Assembly (NCBI RefSeq): GCF_900106835.1
Contig: NZ_FNNR01000003.1
Coordinates: 134,381-198,380 of the forward strand
Direction: 5' to 3'
Length of the DNA: 64,000 bases
DNA from: Arthrobacter sp. cf158
GTDB lineage: Bacteria > Actinomycetota > Actinomycetes > Actinomycetales > Micrococcaceae
Part shown: piece after piece, positions 27,649 to 37,126 of the stretch
How positions within the stretch are numbered: position 1 is the stretch's first letter
Layout: the number at the start of each line of letters is the position of its first letter
Notes under the pieces: generated by a model
What the model saw: only the letters and a program-made list of their open reading frames with translations
The model's database searches: none
What the model was told of the DNA's origin: nothing
Position numbers and translations under genes: made by a program

Positions 27649-28632
27649 GTGCCTGAGCGAGAACCACCCGCATGGATATGGCTTAAGGAACGAGTTGCCC
27701 GCCTCCGACAGCCCACTGCGCCGGTTCCTGTCGCTGACCAGCCGCTGGCCGCCGTCGTCAAGACCGCAGTGGTCACCGATTCTGCGGCTGCACTGCCAAC
27801 CGACTGGGTGTCCGCCTTTACAGCCGATGGGCGCCTTGCCGTCGTTCCCATGCCTGTCATGGTGGGCAACGAAATCTACGGTGAAGGTGAAGACGACATC
27901 ACCCAAACCCTGGCGCTGGCTTTGGCCTCGGGCGCGTCGGTGAAAACATCCCGCCCCTCGCCCGGTCAGTTTGAGCAGGCGTATCTTGCTGCCCAACGTC
28001 GCGGCTTCGAGTCCGTGGTGTCCATCCACATATCTTCAGAGCTGTCCGGGACCGCTGATGCGGCACGCCTTGCTGCTGCCCGCGTCACCATACCGGTGGA
28101 AGTTGTGGACTCACTCACCGTCGGAATGGCGCAGGGCATGGGAGTACAGAGTGCCGTGGTGGCTGCGGCTGATGGTCAGGACGCCGCAGAAGTACGGGGT
28201 TTTGCCGAGCGGCGCATGGAACGGACCAAGGTCTACTTCTACGTACCCAGCCTGGAACAGTTGAGGCGTGGCGGACGAATCGGGGCGGCGGCGTCACTTC
28301 TGGGGACGGTCCTCGCCATCAAGCCCATTCTGGCAGTCGACGGCGGAAAGATCGTCCCGCTCGAAAAGGTTCGGTCCGCTGCGCGCGCCGTGGCCCGCCT
28401 CGAGGAGATCGTTGCAGCGGACGTCGCCTCCAGACCTGCGGGCCAGCAGCGATTGGCGGTTCACCATTTTGGCAACCAGATGGAGGCCGAGGCTTTGGCT
28501 GCCCGGCTTAATGAGAAATGTCCGGACTGCCCGGCACCCCAAATCAGCGCGCTCCCGGCTGTCCTGGCGGCGCATGCCGGACTTGGTGTTCTTGCAGTCA
28601 TCGTAGGGGAGAGCAGTACTCCAACCGGCTGA
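27649..28632 (+). CDS. DegV family fatty-acid-binding protein
   Basis: DegV proteins bind a fatty acid and, as FakB, present it to the FakA kinase in Gram-positives. The 327-residue protein has the family start VVTDSAAALP, the segment SSELSGTADAARLAA and RRGGRIGAAASLLG. The GTG at 27649 is preceded by GGAGG at 27640-27644. The frame is open to 27595, but that part covers the hairpin after leuS. No fakA is visible nearby; the downstream genes are for DNA uptake. Confidence 0.85.
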   Translation: MPEREPPAWIWLKERVARLRQPTAPVPVADQPLAAVVKTAVVTDSAAALPTDWVSAFTADGRLAVVPMPVMVGNEIYGEGEDDITQTLALALASGASVKTSRPSPGQFEQAYLAAQRRGFESVVSIHISSELSGTADAARLAAARVTIPVEVVDSLTVGMAQGMGVQSAVVAAADGQDAAEVRGFAERRMERTKVYFYVPSLEQLRRGGRIGAAASLLGTVLAIKPILAVDGGKIVPLEKVRSAARAVARLEEIVAADVASRPAGQQRLAVHHFGNQMEAEALAARLNEKCPDCPAPQISALPAVLAAHAGLGVLAVIVGESSTPTG

Positions 28633-28706
28633 TCCGTCGTTTGCCCTTTTCCACATAGCTCACTTCTTACGCGCCGTAATGGCAGCAGCAACCATAGGCT
28701 CGTTCC

Positions 28707-29537
28707 ATGCCACGTCGGAACCGGGACGCTGCCCCAGATGCCGCAGCACAGGCGGTCCGGCAGCGGTTTGCTTCCCGGATGGGCACGGACACCACGGAAA
28801 CTTCGCTATTACAGTTGCCCGTTGAGCCTGATCAGGCGCCGGATGACTCGTGCTCCGAATCCCAGGCGCGCAGTGCGCGGACGCGGTGGAGAACCCCCTG
28901 GCGGGTTGCGGTGGTGGTGGCCATGGTGGGAGCCGGCATCATGGCCTGGCACGTGTGGCACTCAGCCGCGGAACAACCGACGTCGGAACCTCTGAGCCGC
29001 TCAACGTCGTCCAGCCCGGGGCCACCGGATCAATCATCATCCCCGCAGCCGGTGGCCACGGACGCTGAAGCGAGTACCAAACTGCTCGTCCACGTAGCGG
29101 GCGCCGTGCAGAAACCCGGAGTGGTTTCGTTGCCGCCCGGCAGCCGCGTTTTCCAAGCCATAGATGCTGCCGGGGGTGCCACAACCAACGCCGAGCTCGG
29201 CGGCCTGAACCTCGCTGAAGTTGTCCAGGACGGGGCGAAAGTCCGTGTTCCAGCCTTGGGCGAGGCAGAACAGCCCTCCCCGTCTGCGCCTGCCGGCAGT
29301 GCTTCCGGCAGCACCGGCAATTCCACTGGAGGTGGCGCAAAGATCAACATCAACACGGCGTCACTGGAAGAGTTAGGCACGTTGCCCCGCGTGGGGCCAG
29401 TGACGGCGCAGAGAATTGTGGACTGGCGAAAAGAACACGGGCAGTTTGCTTCCGTGGACGAACTGGATGCCGTTGATGGCATTGGTCCCAAGCTTATGGA
29501 GTCCCTCAAGGACCTTGTGACGGTGCAGGGTGGCTGA
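28707..29537 (+). CDS. comEA: ComEA-like DNA-binding competence protein
   Basis: ComEA binds double-stranded DNA at the membrane and hands it to the ComEC channel. The 276-residue protein has a basic cytoplasmic N-terminus, one membrane helix (about 66-83), a Ser/Pro linker, an SLBB domain (about 125-182) with HVAGAVQKPGVVSLPPG, a Gly/Ser-rich spacer, and a helix-hairpin-helix domain (about 213-275) with ININTASLEELGTLPRVG. It overlaps comEC by eight bases. Natural competence in this genus is not established by these genes alone. Confidence 0.9.
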   Translation: MPRRNRDAAPDAAAQAVRQRFASRMGTDTTETSLLQLPVEPDQAPDDSCSESQARSARTRWRTPWRVAVVVAMVGAGIMAWHVWHSAAEQPTSEPLSRSTSSSPGPPDQSSSPQPVATDAEASTKLLVHVAGAVQKPGVVSLPPGSRVFQAIDAAGGATTNAELGGLNLAEVVQDGAKVRVPALGEAEQPSPSAPAGSASGSTGNSTGGGAKININTASLEELGTLPRVGPVTAQRIVDWRKEHGQFASVDELDAVDGIGPKLMESLKDLVTVQGG

Positions 29538-31248
29538 TGCTCCTGACCAAGCGTCTACCTCCAAGCGGGTGGACGGCAGGCTGGTGCCAGCCGTACTGGT
29601 GACGTGGTCCGCGGCCTTGGCTGGCGGTTTCCTGGGCGCTGCCTGGTCCTGGACGTTGGCAGGTGTGTTGGCCGTACTGGGAGTTGCGTTGACAGTGCTG
29701 GGCCGGCGCCGGCGGCCCGCAGGGGCACGTGCAAGGACCGTCCCGGCCACCCTTGCGTTGGCGTGCGTGCTGGGAGCTTCGGTGGCAGTCCACTGTGCTG
29801 TCACGGCAGGCGGGCGTGAGGAGGGTCCATTGGTTGAGGCTGTGGCAGGCGGGGACGGTGTTGTCATCAAGGTCCTGGTCACTGGCACTCCCGTCGCAGT
29901 CCTCACACCGGGCCGCTCAAGTGGAACCCGGTGGAGTGTTCCGGCGAACCTGATTGAGCTCACGTCCGGGGGCACGGTGGTGCGCGGCAACGCAGACCTT
30001 GTGGTGGTTGGTGGTGAAGGCTGGCAAGGTGTGCTGCCGGGGCAGAGTGTGAGAACCACGGGCACCCTCAAGGAAGTCCGCCAGGGACAGTCCCAGGCGG
30101 CTCTTCTGGCTGCGTCTTCCCCGCCGGTCATCACTGCCTCGGATGTCGATATCCGGGGGTCCGCCGCGTCCCAGCGTCAAAGCTTCGTGACCGCTGCCAA
30201 ATGGTTGCCGCCGGATGCGGCCGGGCTATTGCCGGGCATGGTCACCGGTGACACCAGCGCGCTTCCGGAAAGCCTTGATGCGGATATGAAGACTACAGGC
30301 ATGACTCACCTGACTGCCGTCAGCGGGGCCAATTGCAGTCTTGTCCTGGGTGCCTTCATTCTTCTGGCGCGGTGCCTAAAGCTGCCACGACCAGTTGCTG
30401 CTGCTTTCGCTGCGGCTGGACTGGCCGCATTTGTGGTGCTGGTGGGCCCCGATGCGAGCGTTCTTCGGGCGGCCGTCATGGGAATCGTTGGACTTGCGGC
30501 ATTGGTTGGAGGCTTGCGGGGACGCTCCCTGACTTTCCTGTGCCTTGCGTCGCTGCTCCTGTTGTTGGTGGACCCGGCCATGGCAGCCAATGTTGGTTTT
30601 CTTTTGTCGGTTCTTGCGACGCTGGGGATTGTGCTGCTGGCCAGACGCCTGACATCGTGGATTCCTGCCATCGTGCCGCGATGGCTGGCGGCCGGGGTGG
30701 CTGTGCCATTGTCGGCGCAGCTAGTGTGCGGCCCGGTCATTGTGGCACTTCAGCCGCAGTTCACCCCGTACGCCCTGATCGCCAACGTGGTTGCTGGTCC
30801 CTTGGTTGCACCTGTGACCATACTTGGGACGATCGCAGTGCCTCTGACCACAGTCCTTCCTTGGCTGGCGGTGGTGGTGATCGCTATAGCAGGGACATGT
30901 GCAGGGGCGGTCGCTGGTGTCGCGAGGCTCTTCGCCCACCTGCCCGGCGCGGCGCTGCCGTGGGCAGAAGGCCCGGTGGGAATCGTGTCCATGGCGATCT
31001 GTTCAATGGTGACTGCTTGGTTTGTCTGGGCTGCTCTCCACCCCGCAGGTGTGATGAATCACGTCTTGTCCTTGCACGGTGCCATCGTGGTACTCCTGGA
31101 GCGCGTGGCCCCGCCCAGGCATGGCAGACTTGAAGCCTCCAAAGAAACGTCCGGAAGGAACCACCTGTGGCTGCTGCCCAAAACACCCGGGCCAAAAGTG
31201 TCGCGGCGAACACCGTCAGCTGGCGGGATGCGGCACCGGCCGCCGTAG
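29530..31248 (+). CDS. comEC: ComEC/Rec2-family DNA uptake channel, without metallo-beta-lactamase domain
   Basis: The 572-residue protein has N-terminal membrane helices, a soluble OB-like segment (about 95-215) and the Competence domain, whose core motif MTHLTAVSGANCSLVLG is near 258-274, followed by many helices. ComEC moves single-stranded DNA across the membrane. The C-terminal metallo-beta-lactamase nuclease domain of the long forms is absent: the frame ends with about 45 polar residues. The GTG lies inside comEA. The last 82 bases overlap holA in another frame. Confidence 0.88.
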   Translation: MADAPDQASTSKRVDGRLVPAVLVTWSAALAGGFLGAAWSWTLAGVLAVLGVALTVLGRRRRPAGARARTVPATLALACVLGASVAVHCAVTAGGREEGPLVEAVAGGDGVVIKVLVTGTPVAVLTPGRSSGTRWSVPANLIELTSGGTVVRGNADLVVVGGEGWQGVLPGQSVRTTGTLKEVRQGQSQAALLAASSPPVITASDVDIRGSAASQRQSFVTAAKWLPPDAAGLLPGMVTGDTSALPESLDADMKTTGMTHLTAVSGANCSLVLGAFILLARCLKLPRPVAAAFAAAGLAAFVVLVGPDASVLRAAVMGIVGLAALVGGLRGRSLTFLCLASLLLLLVDPAMAANVGFLLSVLATLGIVLLARRLTSWIPAIVPRWLAAGVAVPLSAQLVCGPVIVALQPQFTPYALIANVVAGPLVAPVTILGTIAVPLTTVLPWLAVVVIAIAGTCAGAVAGVARLFAHLPGAALPWAEGPVGIVSMAICSMVTAWFVWAALHPAGVMNHVLSLHGAIVVLLERVAPPRHGRLEASKETSGRNHLWLLPKTPGPKVSRRTPSAGGMRHRPP

Positions 31249-32183
31249 TCCTGATCATGGGCCCGGAAGAGTACCTTGGAATCCGGGCCATGGATGGCAT
31301 CCGCACCCAGGTCCGAACAGCTACCCCGGATGTCGAGCTCAGCCGGCTCAACGCCGGCGCTTACGAGGCAGGGTCTCTGGCGATGACCGTCACGCCGTCA
31401 CTCTTCGGCGAAGGAAAGCTCATTGAGGTGGAGGGCCTCGAGGCGATGAATGATGCCTTCCTGGCCGACTGTTTGGCTTACCTTCAGCATCCGGACCAGG
31501 ACGTCGTCCTTGTGTTGCGCCATGCAGGGGGAGTGCGTGGCAAGAAGTTGCTCGACGCCGTGAAGTCCGCTGGCTGGCCCGTCATAGATTGCCAGCCGCT
31601 GAAGAAGGACTCGGACAAGACGGCATTTGTTGTCTCTGAATTCAGGGCTGGAGGGCGTCGCATTGAGGGCGAAGCCGTCCAAGCCTTGGTCAATGCCGTA
31701 GGTGCCAACCTTTCAGAACTCGCGGCAGCTTGCAGCCAACTCATCGCTGATGCCACCACCGCGGTTACGGCGGAGACCGTGGAACGTTACTACGGCGGCC
31801 GGGTGGAAGCCACAGCATTCAAGGTGGCTGATGCTGCCATGGCCGGAAATGGGCCGGTGGCACTGTCCACCCTGCGGCATGCCTTGGCTACCGGAGTCGA
31901 TCCGGTTCCCCTGGTTGCGGCGTTGGCGGCAAAGCTGCGGACCTTGGCCAAAGTTGCAGGAGCCAATGGTTCACCGGCCAGCATCGCCAAGAACCTCGGC
32001 ATGCAGCCGTGGCTCGTGGAGCAGGCCCAGCGTGATGTCCGCCGCTGGACGCCGGAGGGCCTGATCCGCTCAATCCAGGTCATTGCGGAAGCGGATGCCC
32101 AAGTGAAGGGCGAGTCGCGGGACCCTGTCTATGCAGTGGAGCACGCGGTGACAGTGATTGCCACGTCAGCCAGTCGCCGCTGA
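31167..32183 (+). CDS. holA: DNA polymerase III delta subunit
   Basis: Delta opens the sliding clamp within the clamp loader. The 338-residue protein has the first-strand motif VVLIMGPEEYLGIRAMDGI near 27-45, the FGEGKLIEVEGLEAM segment near 75-90, and the collar domain at the C-terminus. GGAAGGA is seven bases before the GTG. A later start would remove the first strand of the fold, so the 82-base overlap with comEC seems real. comEC followed by holA is a common order. Confidence 0.92.
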   Translation: MAAAQNTRAKSVAANTVSWRDAAPAAVVLIMGPEEYLGIRAMDGIRTQVRTATPDVELSRLNAGAYEAGSLAMTVTPSLFGEGKLIEVEGLEAMNDAFLADCLAYLQHPDQDVVLVLRHAGGVRGKKLLDAVKSAGWPVIDCQPLKKDSDKTAFVVSEFRAGGRRIEGEAVQALVNAVGANLSELAAACSQLIADATTAVTAETVERYYGGRVEATAFKVADAAMAGNGPVALSTLRHALATGVDPVPLVAALAAKLRTLAKVAGANGSPASIAKNLGMQPWLVEQAQRDVRRWTPEGLIRSIQVIAEADAQVKGESRDPVYAVEHAVTVIATSASRR

Positions 32184-32247
32184 CACCGGCAAGCGCTGAC
32201 GCCGGAAAGGGGTAACGCCGTCGCCGGTCACACAGCTTATTAAACCC

Positions 32248-32279
32248 AAAGGCCGGCACCCAATGGGTGCCGGCCTTTT
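32248..32279. terminator. Bidirectional terminator between holA and rpsT
   Basis: AAAGGCCGGCACCC pairs perfectly with GGGTGCCGGCCTTT (14 bp) around AAT. There is a T-run on the plus strand and the matching A-run serves the minus strand. It lies between the convergent holA and rpsT genes. Confidence 0.88.
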
Positions 32280-32305
32280 GATCAGCTCAGTCGAACTGGA
32301 AAACC

Positions 32306-32566
32306 TTAGAGTGCGTTGACCTTCTTGGAGATCGCCGACTTGCGGTTTGCAGCGTTGTTCTTGTGAATAACGCCCTTGCTGACAGCCTTGTCCAGCTTGC
32401 GGCTGGCAGCAACAAGTGCAGTTCCAGCAGCATCCTTGTCAGCAGACTCAACGGCGGTGTTGACGGCGCGGATGGCCGTCTTCAGCTCGGACTTGACCGC
32501 GTTGTTACGCAGGCGAGCCTTCTCGTTGGTGAGGATGCGCTTCTTCTGGGACTTGATATTAGCCAC
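32306..32566 (-). CDS. rpsT: 30S ribosomal protein S20
   Basis: The 86-residue basic protein has the S20 signature [25 protein letters not shown] N-terminus and [21 protein letters not shown] C-terminus. S20 binds 16S rRNA early in 30S assembly. It stands alone on the minus strand, next to holA, as in many bacteria. The 167 bases upstream hold no other gene. Confidence 0.97.
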   Translation of the reverse strand: MANIKSQKKRILTNEKARLRNNAVKSELKTAIRAVNTAVESADKDAAGTALVAASRKLDKAVSKGVIHKNNAANRKSAISKKVNAL

Positions 32567-32733
32567 GTATGAACTCTCTTTTTAATGCGGAAATGGTCTA
32601 GAGGGTTTTCAGGTTGGCCATCGACTGAGCGGCGTGGGGATGCCTATGGCAGCCAACCATGAGTGGCCGTCGACCTGCACGGACACACAGCTATAAAGGA
32701 TAGCAGAAAGTCGAGCGTAACGCCGACCCGCGC

Positions 32734-33270
32734 TCAGTTCGACGTGAGCCGCGCGGCCAAGGCGCGTGAGACTTCCCTGAATTCGGACTTTCCCAGGACA
32801 GCGCCTTCACGCCTGATTGCGTTGGAATCCATGCGAATGACACGGCCTAGGTTGACCTCGCTCGGCCTGCCTTGACGGTCCCAGGGTCCAGAGCCGATGT
32901 CCACATAATCACCCGAACGTGCCCCGTTGTCGTGATCTTTGGACGTCAGCATCAGGCCAAGCAGCCACTGCTTGTCCCGTCCAACAAGAAGGACAGGACG
33001 GTCTTTGCCCCGGGTGTGATCCTCTTCGTAGGGGACCCAACTCCAGACAATCTCTCCCGGGTCGGGTTGGCCGTCCGGTTTGGGGGAGTAATTGACCTTG
33101 ACGGGCCCTCTGTAGTCGCCGGGGTAGGGGATTGGTTGATGCTCGACGGCGGTTCGCCGGGTTTGCTGCCTCGGAGCGCCGACGGGCGCGCCGGCTTTGG
33201 TGGCGTTGCCTCCCAACGCCTTGAATGTTCGCCGGAGAAGTTTGCCCAGGGGGCGGAAGTCGAAAGCCAT
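32734..33270 (-). CDS. PemK/MazF-like protein with an N-terminal extension
   Basis: The 178-residue protein has a C-terminal PemK/MazF-like domain (about 70-175) with PGEIVWSWVPYEED, RPVLLVGR and a late RVIRMDSN strand. Classical MazF toxins are near 110 residues. Here an extra basic and proline-rich region of about 68 residues comes first (RPLGKLLRRTFKALGG). No small antitoxin gene lies beside it: the neighbours are rpsT and lepA. It may be a housekeeping relative rather than a toxin. The fold call is likely; the activity is unknown. Confidence 0.7.
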   Translation of the reverse strand: MAFDFRPLGKLLRRTFKALGGNATKAGAPVGAPRQQTRRTAVEHQPIPYPGDYRGPVKVNYSPKPDGQPDPGEIVWSWVPYEEDHTRGKDRPVLLVGRDKQWLLGLMLTSKDHDNGARSGDYVDIGSGPWDRQGRPSEVNLGRVIRMDSNAIRREGAVLGKSEFREVSRALAARLTSN

Positions 33271-33429
33271 GTGACAACGCTACAACTACCCGCTGCGGAC
33301 GCCTCGTACGCGATGTACGGCGAAGCGCTGGTTCATGGGAGACTAGAGGATCAGATGCGCGGCGTGTTCCGGCTGGCCTATGCCCAGTTCCAGGAATTGC
33401 CGTGTGAGTGTCGACAGTAAGGATCCTGC

Positions 33430-35283
33430 GTGTCTCCCATGGCCCGCACCGCACCGGTGCCCGCCGCAACAGATCCGGCCATCATCCGGAACTTCTGCAT
33501 CATTGCCCACATTGACCACGGTAAGTCCACCTTGGCCGACCGCATGCTGCAGTACACCGGCGTCGTTAAGCAACGCGACATGAAGGCCCAGTATCTGGAC
33601 CGCATGGATATCGAACGTGAGCGCGGCATCACCATCAAGTCCCAGGCTGTTCGCATGCCCTGGGAACTCGATGGGAACAGCTATGCGCTGAACATGATCG
33701 ATACTCCTGGCCACGTCGACTTCACTTATGAAGTCTCCCGTTCCCTTGCGGCCTGTGAAGGCGCAGTGCTGCTGGTTGACGCAGCCCAGGGCATCGAGGC
33801 GCAGACCCTCGCCAACCTGTATCTGGCGATGGAAAACAACCTCACCATCATTCCTGTGCTGAACAAGATCGACCTCCCGGCCGCCCAGCCCGAGAAGTAC
33901 GCGGCCGAACTTGCAAACCTCATTGGTGGCGACCCCGAGGACGTCCTCAAGGTATCCGGCAAAACGGGCGTCGGCGTTGAGGCGCTGCTGGACAAGATTG
34001 TCCGCGATCTCCCGGCTCCCGTAGGCGATCCGGATGCTCCCGCCCGGGCCATGATTTTCGACTCCGTCTATGACACTTACCGCGGCGTTGTCACCTACGT
34101 CCGTGTGGTGGACGGCATGCTCCATCCGCGTGAACGCATCCAGATGATGTCCACCCGGGCAACACACGAGCTCCTGGAGATTGGTGTGAGCTCGCCGGAG
34201 CCAACACCGTCCAAAGGCTTGGGCGTGGGTGAGGTGGGATACCTGATCACAGGCGTGAAGGACGTTCGTCAGTCCAAGGTTGGCGATACCGTCACCAACC
34301 TGGCCAAGCCGGCGTCGGAGTCGCTCAGCGGTTATGCCGACGCGAAGCCCATGGTCTTCTCCGGTCTCTATCCCCTGGACGGCACGGATTATCCGGTACT
34401 CCGCGACGCCCTCGAAAAGCTGATGCTCAACGACGCCGCGCTGGTGTACGAGCCCGAGACATCTGCAGCCCTGGGCTTCGGCTTCCGCGTAGGGTTCCTC
34501 GGATTGCTGCACCTGGAAATCACGCGTGAGCGCCTGGAGCGTGAGTACAACCTTGACCTCATCTCGACGGCTCCCAACGTGGAGTATGAGGTGACACTCG
34601 AGGACAAGAAGGTCATCCACGTCACCAACCCCAGCGAGTACCCCACCGGCAAGATCTCAGAGGTCCGCGAGCCGATGGTCTCTGCCACCATCCTGGCGCC
34701 CAACGATTTTGTGGGTTCCATCATGGAGCTGTGCCAGAGCCGACGTGGGCAAATGCGGGGCATGGACTACTTGTCCGAGGACCGCGTTGAGCTCCGCTAC
34801 TGGATCCCGCTGGCCGAGATCGTCTTCGACTTCTTCGACCTCCTGAAATCCAAGACCCGCGGCTACGCTTCGCTGGACTGGAAGGCCGACGGCGAACAGG
34901 TCGCAGACCTCGTCAAGGTGGACATTCTCCTGCAGGGTGAACAGGTGGATGCTTTCAGTGCCATCACGCACCGTGACAAGGCTTATGCCTACGGTGTGAT
35001 GATGACCGGCAAGCTTCGCGAACTCATCCCCAGGCAGCAGTTCGAGGTGCCCATCCAGGCTGCCATCGGATCCCGCATTATTGCCCGCGAGAGCATCCGG
35101 GCCATCCGCAAGGACGTTCTTGCCAAGTGCTACGGCGGTGACATCACCCGTAAGCGCAAACTGCTTGAGAAGCAGAAGGAAGGCAAGAAGCGCATGAAGA
35201 TGGTGGGTCGCGTTGAGGTGCCGCAGGAAGCATTCATCGCAGCCCTGACCACTGACGAGTCCAAGGACAAGGCCAAGAAGTAA
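33430..35283 (+). CDS. lepA: Elongation factor 4 (LepA), ribosome back-translocase
   Basis: LepA is a ribosome-bound GTPase involved in 30S biogenesis and recovery of stalled ribosomes. The 617-residue protein has the P-loop segment HIDHGKST at 27-34, the G2 region [18 protein letters not shown], and NKIDLP. The unique C-terminal domain is complete. AAGGA (33419-33423) precedes the GTG at 33430; an ATG three codons later is also possible. The TAA is directly followed by the hemW ATG. Confidence 0.97.
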   Translation: MSPMARTAPVPAATDPAIIRNFCIIAHIDHGKSTLADRMLQYTGVVKQRDMKAQYLDRMDIERERGITIKSQAVRMPWELDGNSYALNMIDTPGHVDFTYEVSRSLAACEGAVLLVDAAQGIEAQTLANLYLAMENNLTIIPVLNKIDLPAAQPEKYAAELANLIGGDPEDVLKVSGKTGVGVEALLDKIVRDLPAPVGDPDAPARAMIFDSVYDTYRGVVTYVRVVDGMLHPRERIQMMSTRATHELLEIGVSSPEPTPSKGLGVGEVGYLITGVKDVRQSKVGDTVTNLAKPASESLSGYADAKPMVFSGLYPLDGTDYPVLRDALEKLMLNDAALVYEPETSAALGFGFRVGFLGLLHLEITRERLEREYNLDLISTAPNVEYEVTLEDKKVIHVTNPSEYPTGKISEVREPMVSATILAPNDFVGSIMELCQSRRGQMRGMDYLSEDRVELRYWIPLAEIVFDFFDLLKSKTRGYASLDWKADGEQVADLVKVDILLQGEQVDAFSAITHRDKAYAYGVMMTGKLRELIPRQQFEVPIQAAIGSRIIARESIRAIRKDVLAKCYGGDITRKRKLLEKQKEGKKRMKMVGRVEVPQEAFIAALTTDESKDKAKK

Positions 35284-36513
35284 ATGCCCAGCGTCCTACC
35301 TTTGGGCGACCCAGCACCTGCGGATGGCGTCTTGCCGCCGCAGGTGCTGGCCGGCGTCGAGCATCGCAAATTCGGGCTCTACGTGCACATCCCCTTTTGT
35401 GCCGTGCGGTGCGGCTACTGCGATTTCAACACCTATACAGCCACGGAACTCGGGGGCGGTGCCTCGCAGGATGCCTACGCCTCCACGGCTATTTCCGAGC
35501 TGGACTTCGCGGCAGTAGCCCTTGACGCCTCAGGTTTGCCTCGCCGGCCCCTCAGCACCGTCTTTTTCGGTGGTGGCACCCCCACCCTCCTCCCAGCGGA
35601 GGATCTGGCACGGATCCTGCGTGCCGCCGTCGAGCAGTGGGGGCTGGAACCCGGCGCCGAGGTGACCACCGAGGCCAACCCCGATTCCGTCACGCCTGAG
35701 TCCTTGAAGGTGTTGGCTGACGCTGGCTTCACCAGGGTCTCGTTTGGCATGCAGTCTGCCGTGCCGCACGTCTTGAAGGTGCTGGACCGGACGCATACGC
35801 CAAGCCGCGTACCACTGGTTGTGCAGTGGGCACGTGAGGCTGGACTGGCCGTCAGCCTCGACCTCATTTACGGGACACCGGGGGAGTCCATGGCGGACTG
35901 GCAGCTGTCCCTTGAAACCGCACTGTCCTACGGCCCGGACCATATCAGTGCCTATGCGCTGATCGTGGAGGATGGTACCAAGCTGGCTGCCCAGATCAGG
36001 CGTGGCGAAGTCCCTGGCATCGATGACGACGACCATGCTGCGAAGTACGAGCTTGCTGACCAGATGATCTCCGAAGCTGGTTTGAGCTGGTACGAGGTCA
36101 GCAACTGGTCCAGGACACCCGAGCAGGCTTGCCGGCACAACTTGGCCTACTGGCGCGGTGATGACTGGTGGGGCATTGGGCCGGGTGCGCACTCGCACGT
36201 GGGAGGCGTCCGTTGGTGGAACGTCAAGCACCCCACAGCGTATGCATCACGGCTTGGGTCCGGTGGTTCGCCGGCTGCCGGAAGGGAAACGCTCGACGCA
36301 GATACCCGGGAAGTCGAGCGCATCATGCTGGAAGCGCGGCTTGGGACAGGTCTGGCAGTAGACGCCCTGGATGCCATCGGACGGCATGCGATGGCCGGGC
36401 TGATTGCTGATGAGCTGGTTGACCCAGTGCAGGCGTTCAAGGGTCGCCTTGTCCTGACCCTTAAGGGTCGGCTCCTGGCTGACGCCGTCGTCAGGCGCAT
36501 ACTTCCCGATTAG
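35284..36513 (+). CDS. hemW: Radical SAM heme chaperone HemW
   Basis: HemW resembles oxygen-independent coproporphyrinogen oxidase HemN but acts as a heme chaperone. The 409-residue protein has the radical SAM cluster motif CAVRCGYC (Cys 39, 43, 46), FFGGGTPTLL near 98-107 and DLIYGTPGES near 195-204. HemN-specific N-terminal residues are lacking, which favours HemW. It begins at the base after the lepA stop, a common gene pair. HemW versus HemN cannot be fully decided by eye. Confidence 0.9.
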   Translation: MPSVLPLGDPAPADGVLPPQVLAGVEHRKFGLYVHIPFCAVRCGYCDFNTYTATELGGGASQDAYASTAISELDFAAVALDASGLPRRPLSTVFFGGGTPTLLPAEDLARILRAAVEQWGLEPGAEVTTEANPDSVTPESLKVLADAGFTRVSFGMQSAVPHVLKVLDRTHTPSRVPLVVQWAREAGLAVSLDLIYGTPGESMADWQLSLETALSYGPDHISAYALIVEDGTKLAAQIRRGEVPGIDDDDHAAKYELADQMISEAGLSWYEVSNWSRTPEQACRHNLAYWRGDDWWGIGPGAHSHVGGVRWWNVKHPTAYASRLGSGGSPAAGRETLDADTREVERIMLEARLGTGLAVDALDAIGRHAMAGLIADELVDPVQAFKGRLVLTLKGRLLADAVVRRILPD

Positions 36514-36591
36514 CGGTGGTTGGCTGAGCGCGTTTCGGCACAGCCGTGTTTCGGCAGAGTCCGGCTTCGGCTCGACCGTGCCGCGTGGAGG

Positions 36592-37005
36592 CTACTTGAT
36601 CCAGCGCAGGTTGAGCCGGTAGCGGTGCGGCTGACCATGGTTGACCCGAATTCCTGCGGATACGGAGAAGCACGTCAGGGCAACCCAGATGCCGGTGGCA
36701 ATCACAGCGAAGATATTGCCCACTACCGGCAGCAGCACGAGGATGTTTGCCAGGACAGCGGCAATAGTGGGAGGCAGCGTGAAATTCAGCGCTTCCTTCG
36801 ATTCCTGTGCCGTAAACGGTCCCCGGTCGCGGAAGATCAGATAGATAAGCAGGGACGGCAGGCATCCCAAAATGCCGCCGAAGTGCGCCAAAGTAGCCCA
36901 CTGCCTGTCTTCGCTGGCGGTCAGCGGGAGCGCATTGGCAGGCGCACCATGGTACTGGGGCTGGCCTGCGGCGCTGCCCGGTTCTTCAGGAGCGTTCTCT
37001 GCCAC
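36592..37005 (-). CDS. DUF4870 family small membrane protein
   Basis: The 137-residue protein starts at GTG 37005, which has AAAGGGA seven bases upstream. A polar tail of about 35 residues leads to the DUF4870 core: WATLAHFGGILGCLPSLLIYLIF, then ESKEALNFTL and a hydrophobic C-terminal half, with about three membrane segments. The function of this widespread family is unknown. The frame is open to 37089, but the longer version has no ribosome-binding site. It converges with hemW. Confidence 0.8.
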   Translation of the reverse strand: MAENAPEEPGSAAGQPQYHGAPANALPLTASEDRQWATLAHFGGILGCLPSLLIYLIFRDRGPFTAQESKEALNFTLPPTIAAVLANILVLLPVVGNIFAVIATGIWVALTCFSVSAGIRVNHGQPHRYRLNLRWIK

Positions 37006-37126
37006 GTTGTGTTCCCTTTGCTGTAAAGATGCTGCGGTGTTGCTGTCCCAGAATACCGGCCTTGGCGGGCTTCCCGGGACAAGCACCACGATGACACGTC
37101 AGTTGCTGCCGCTTTGGGGGCCCCGG

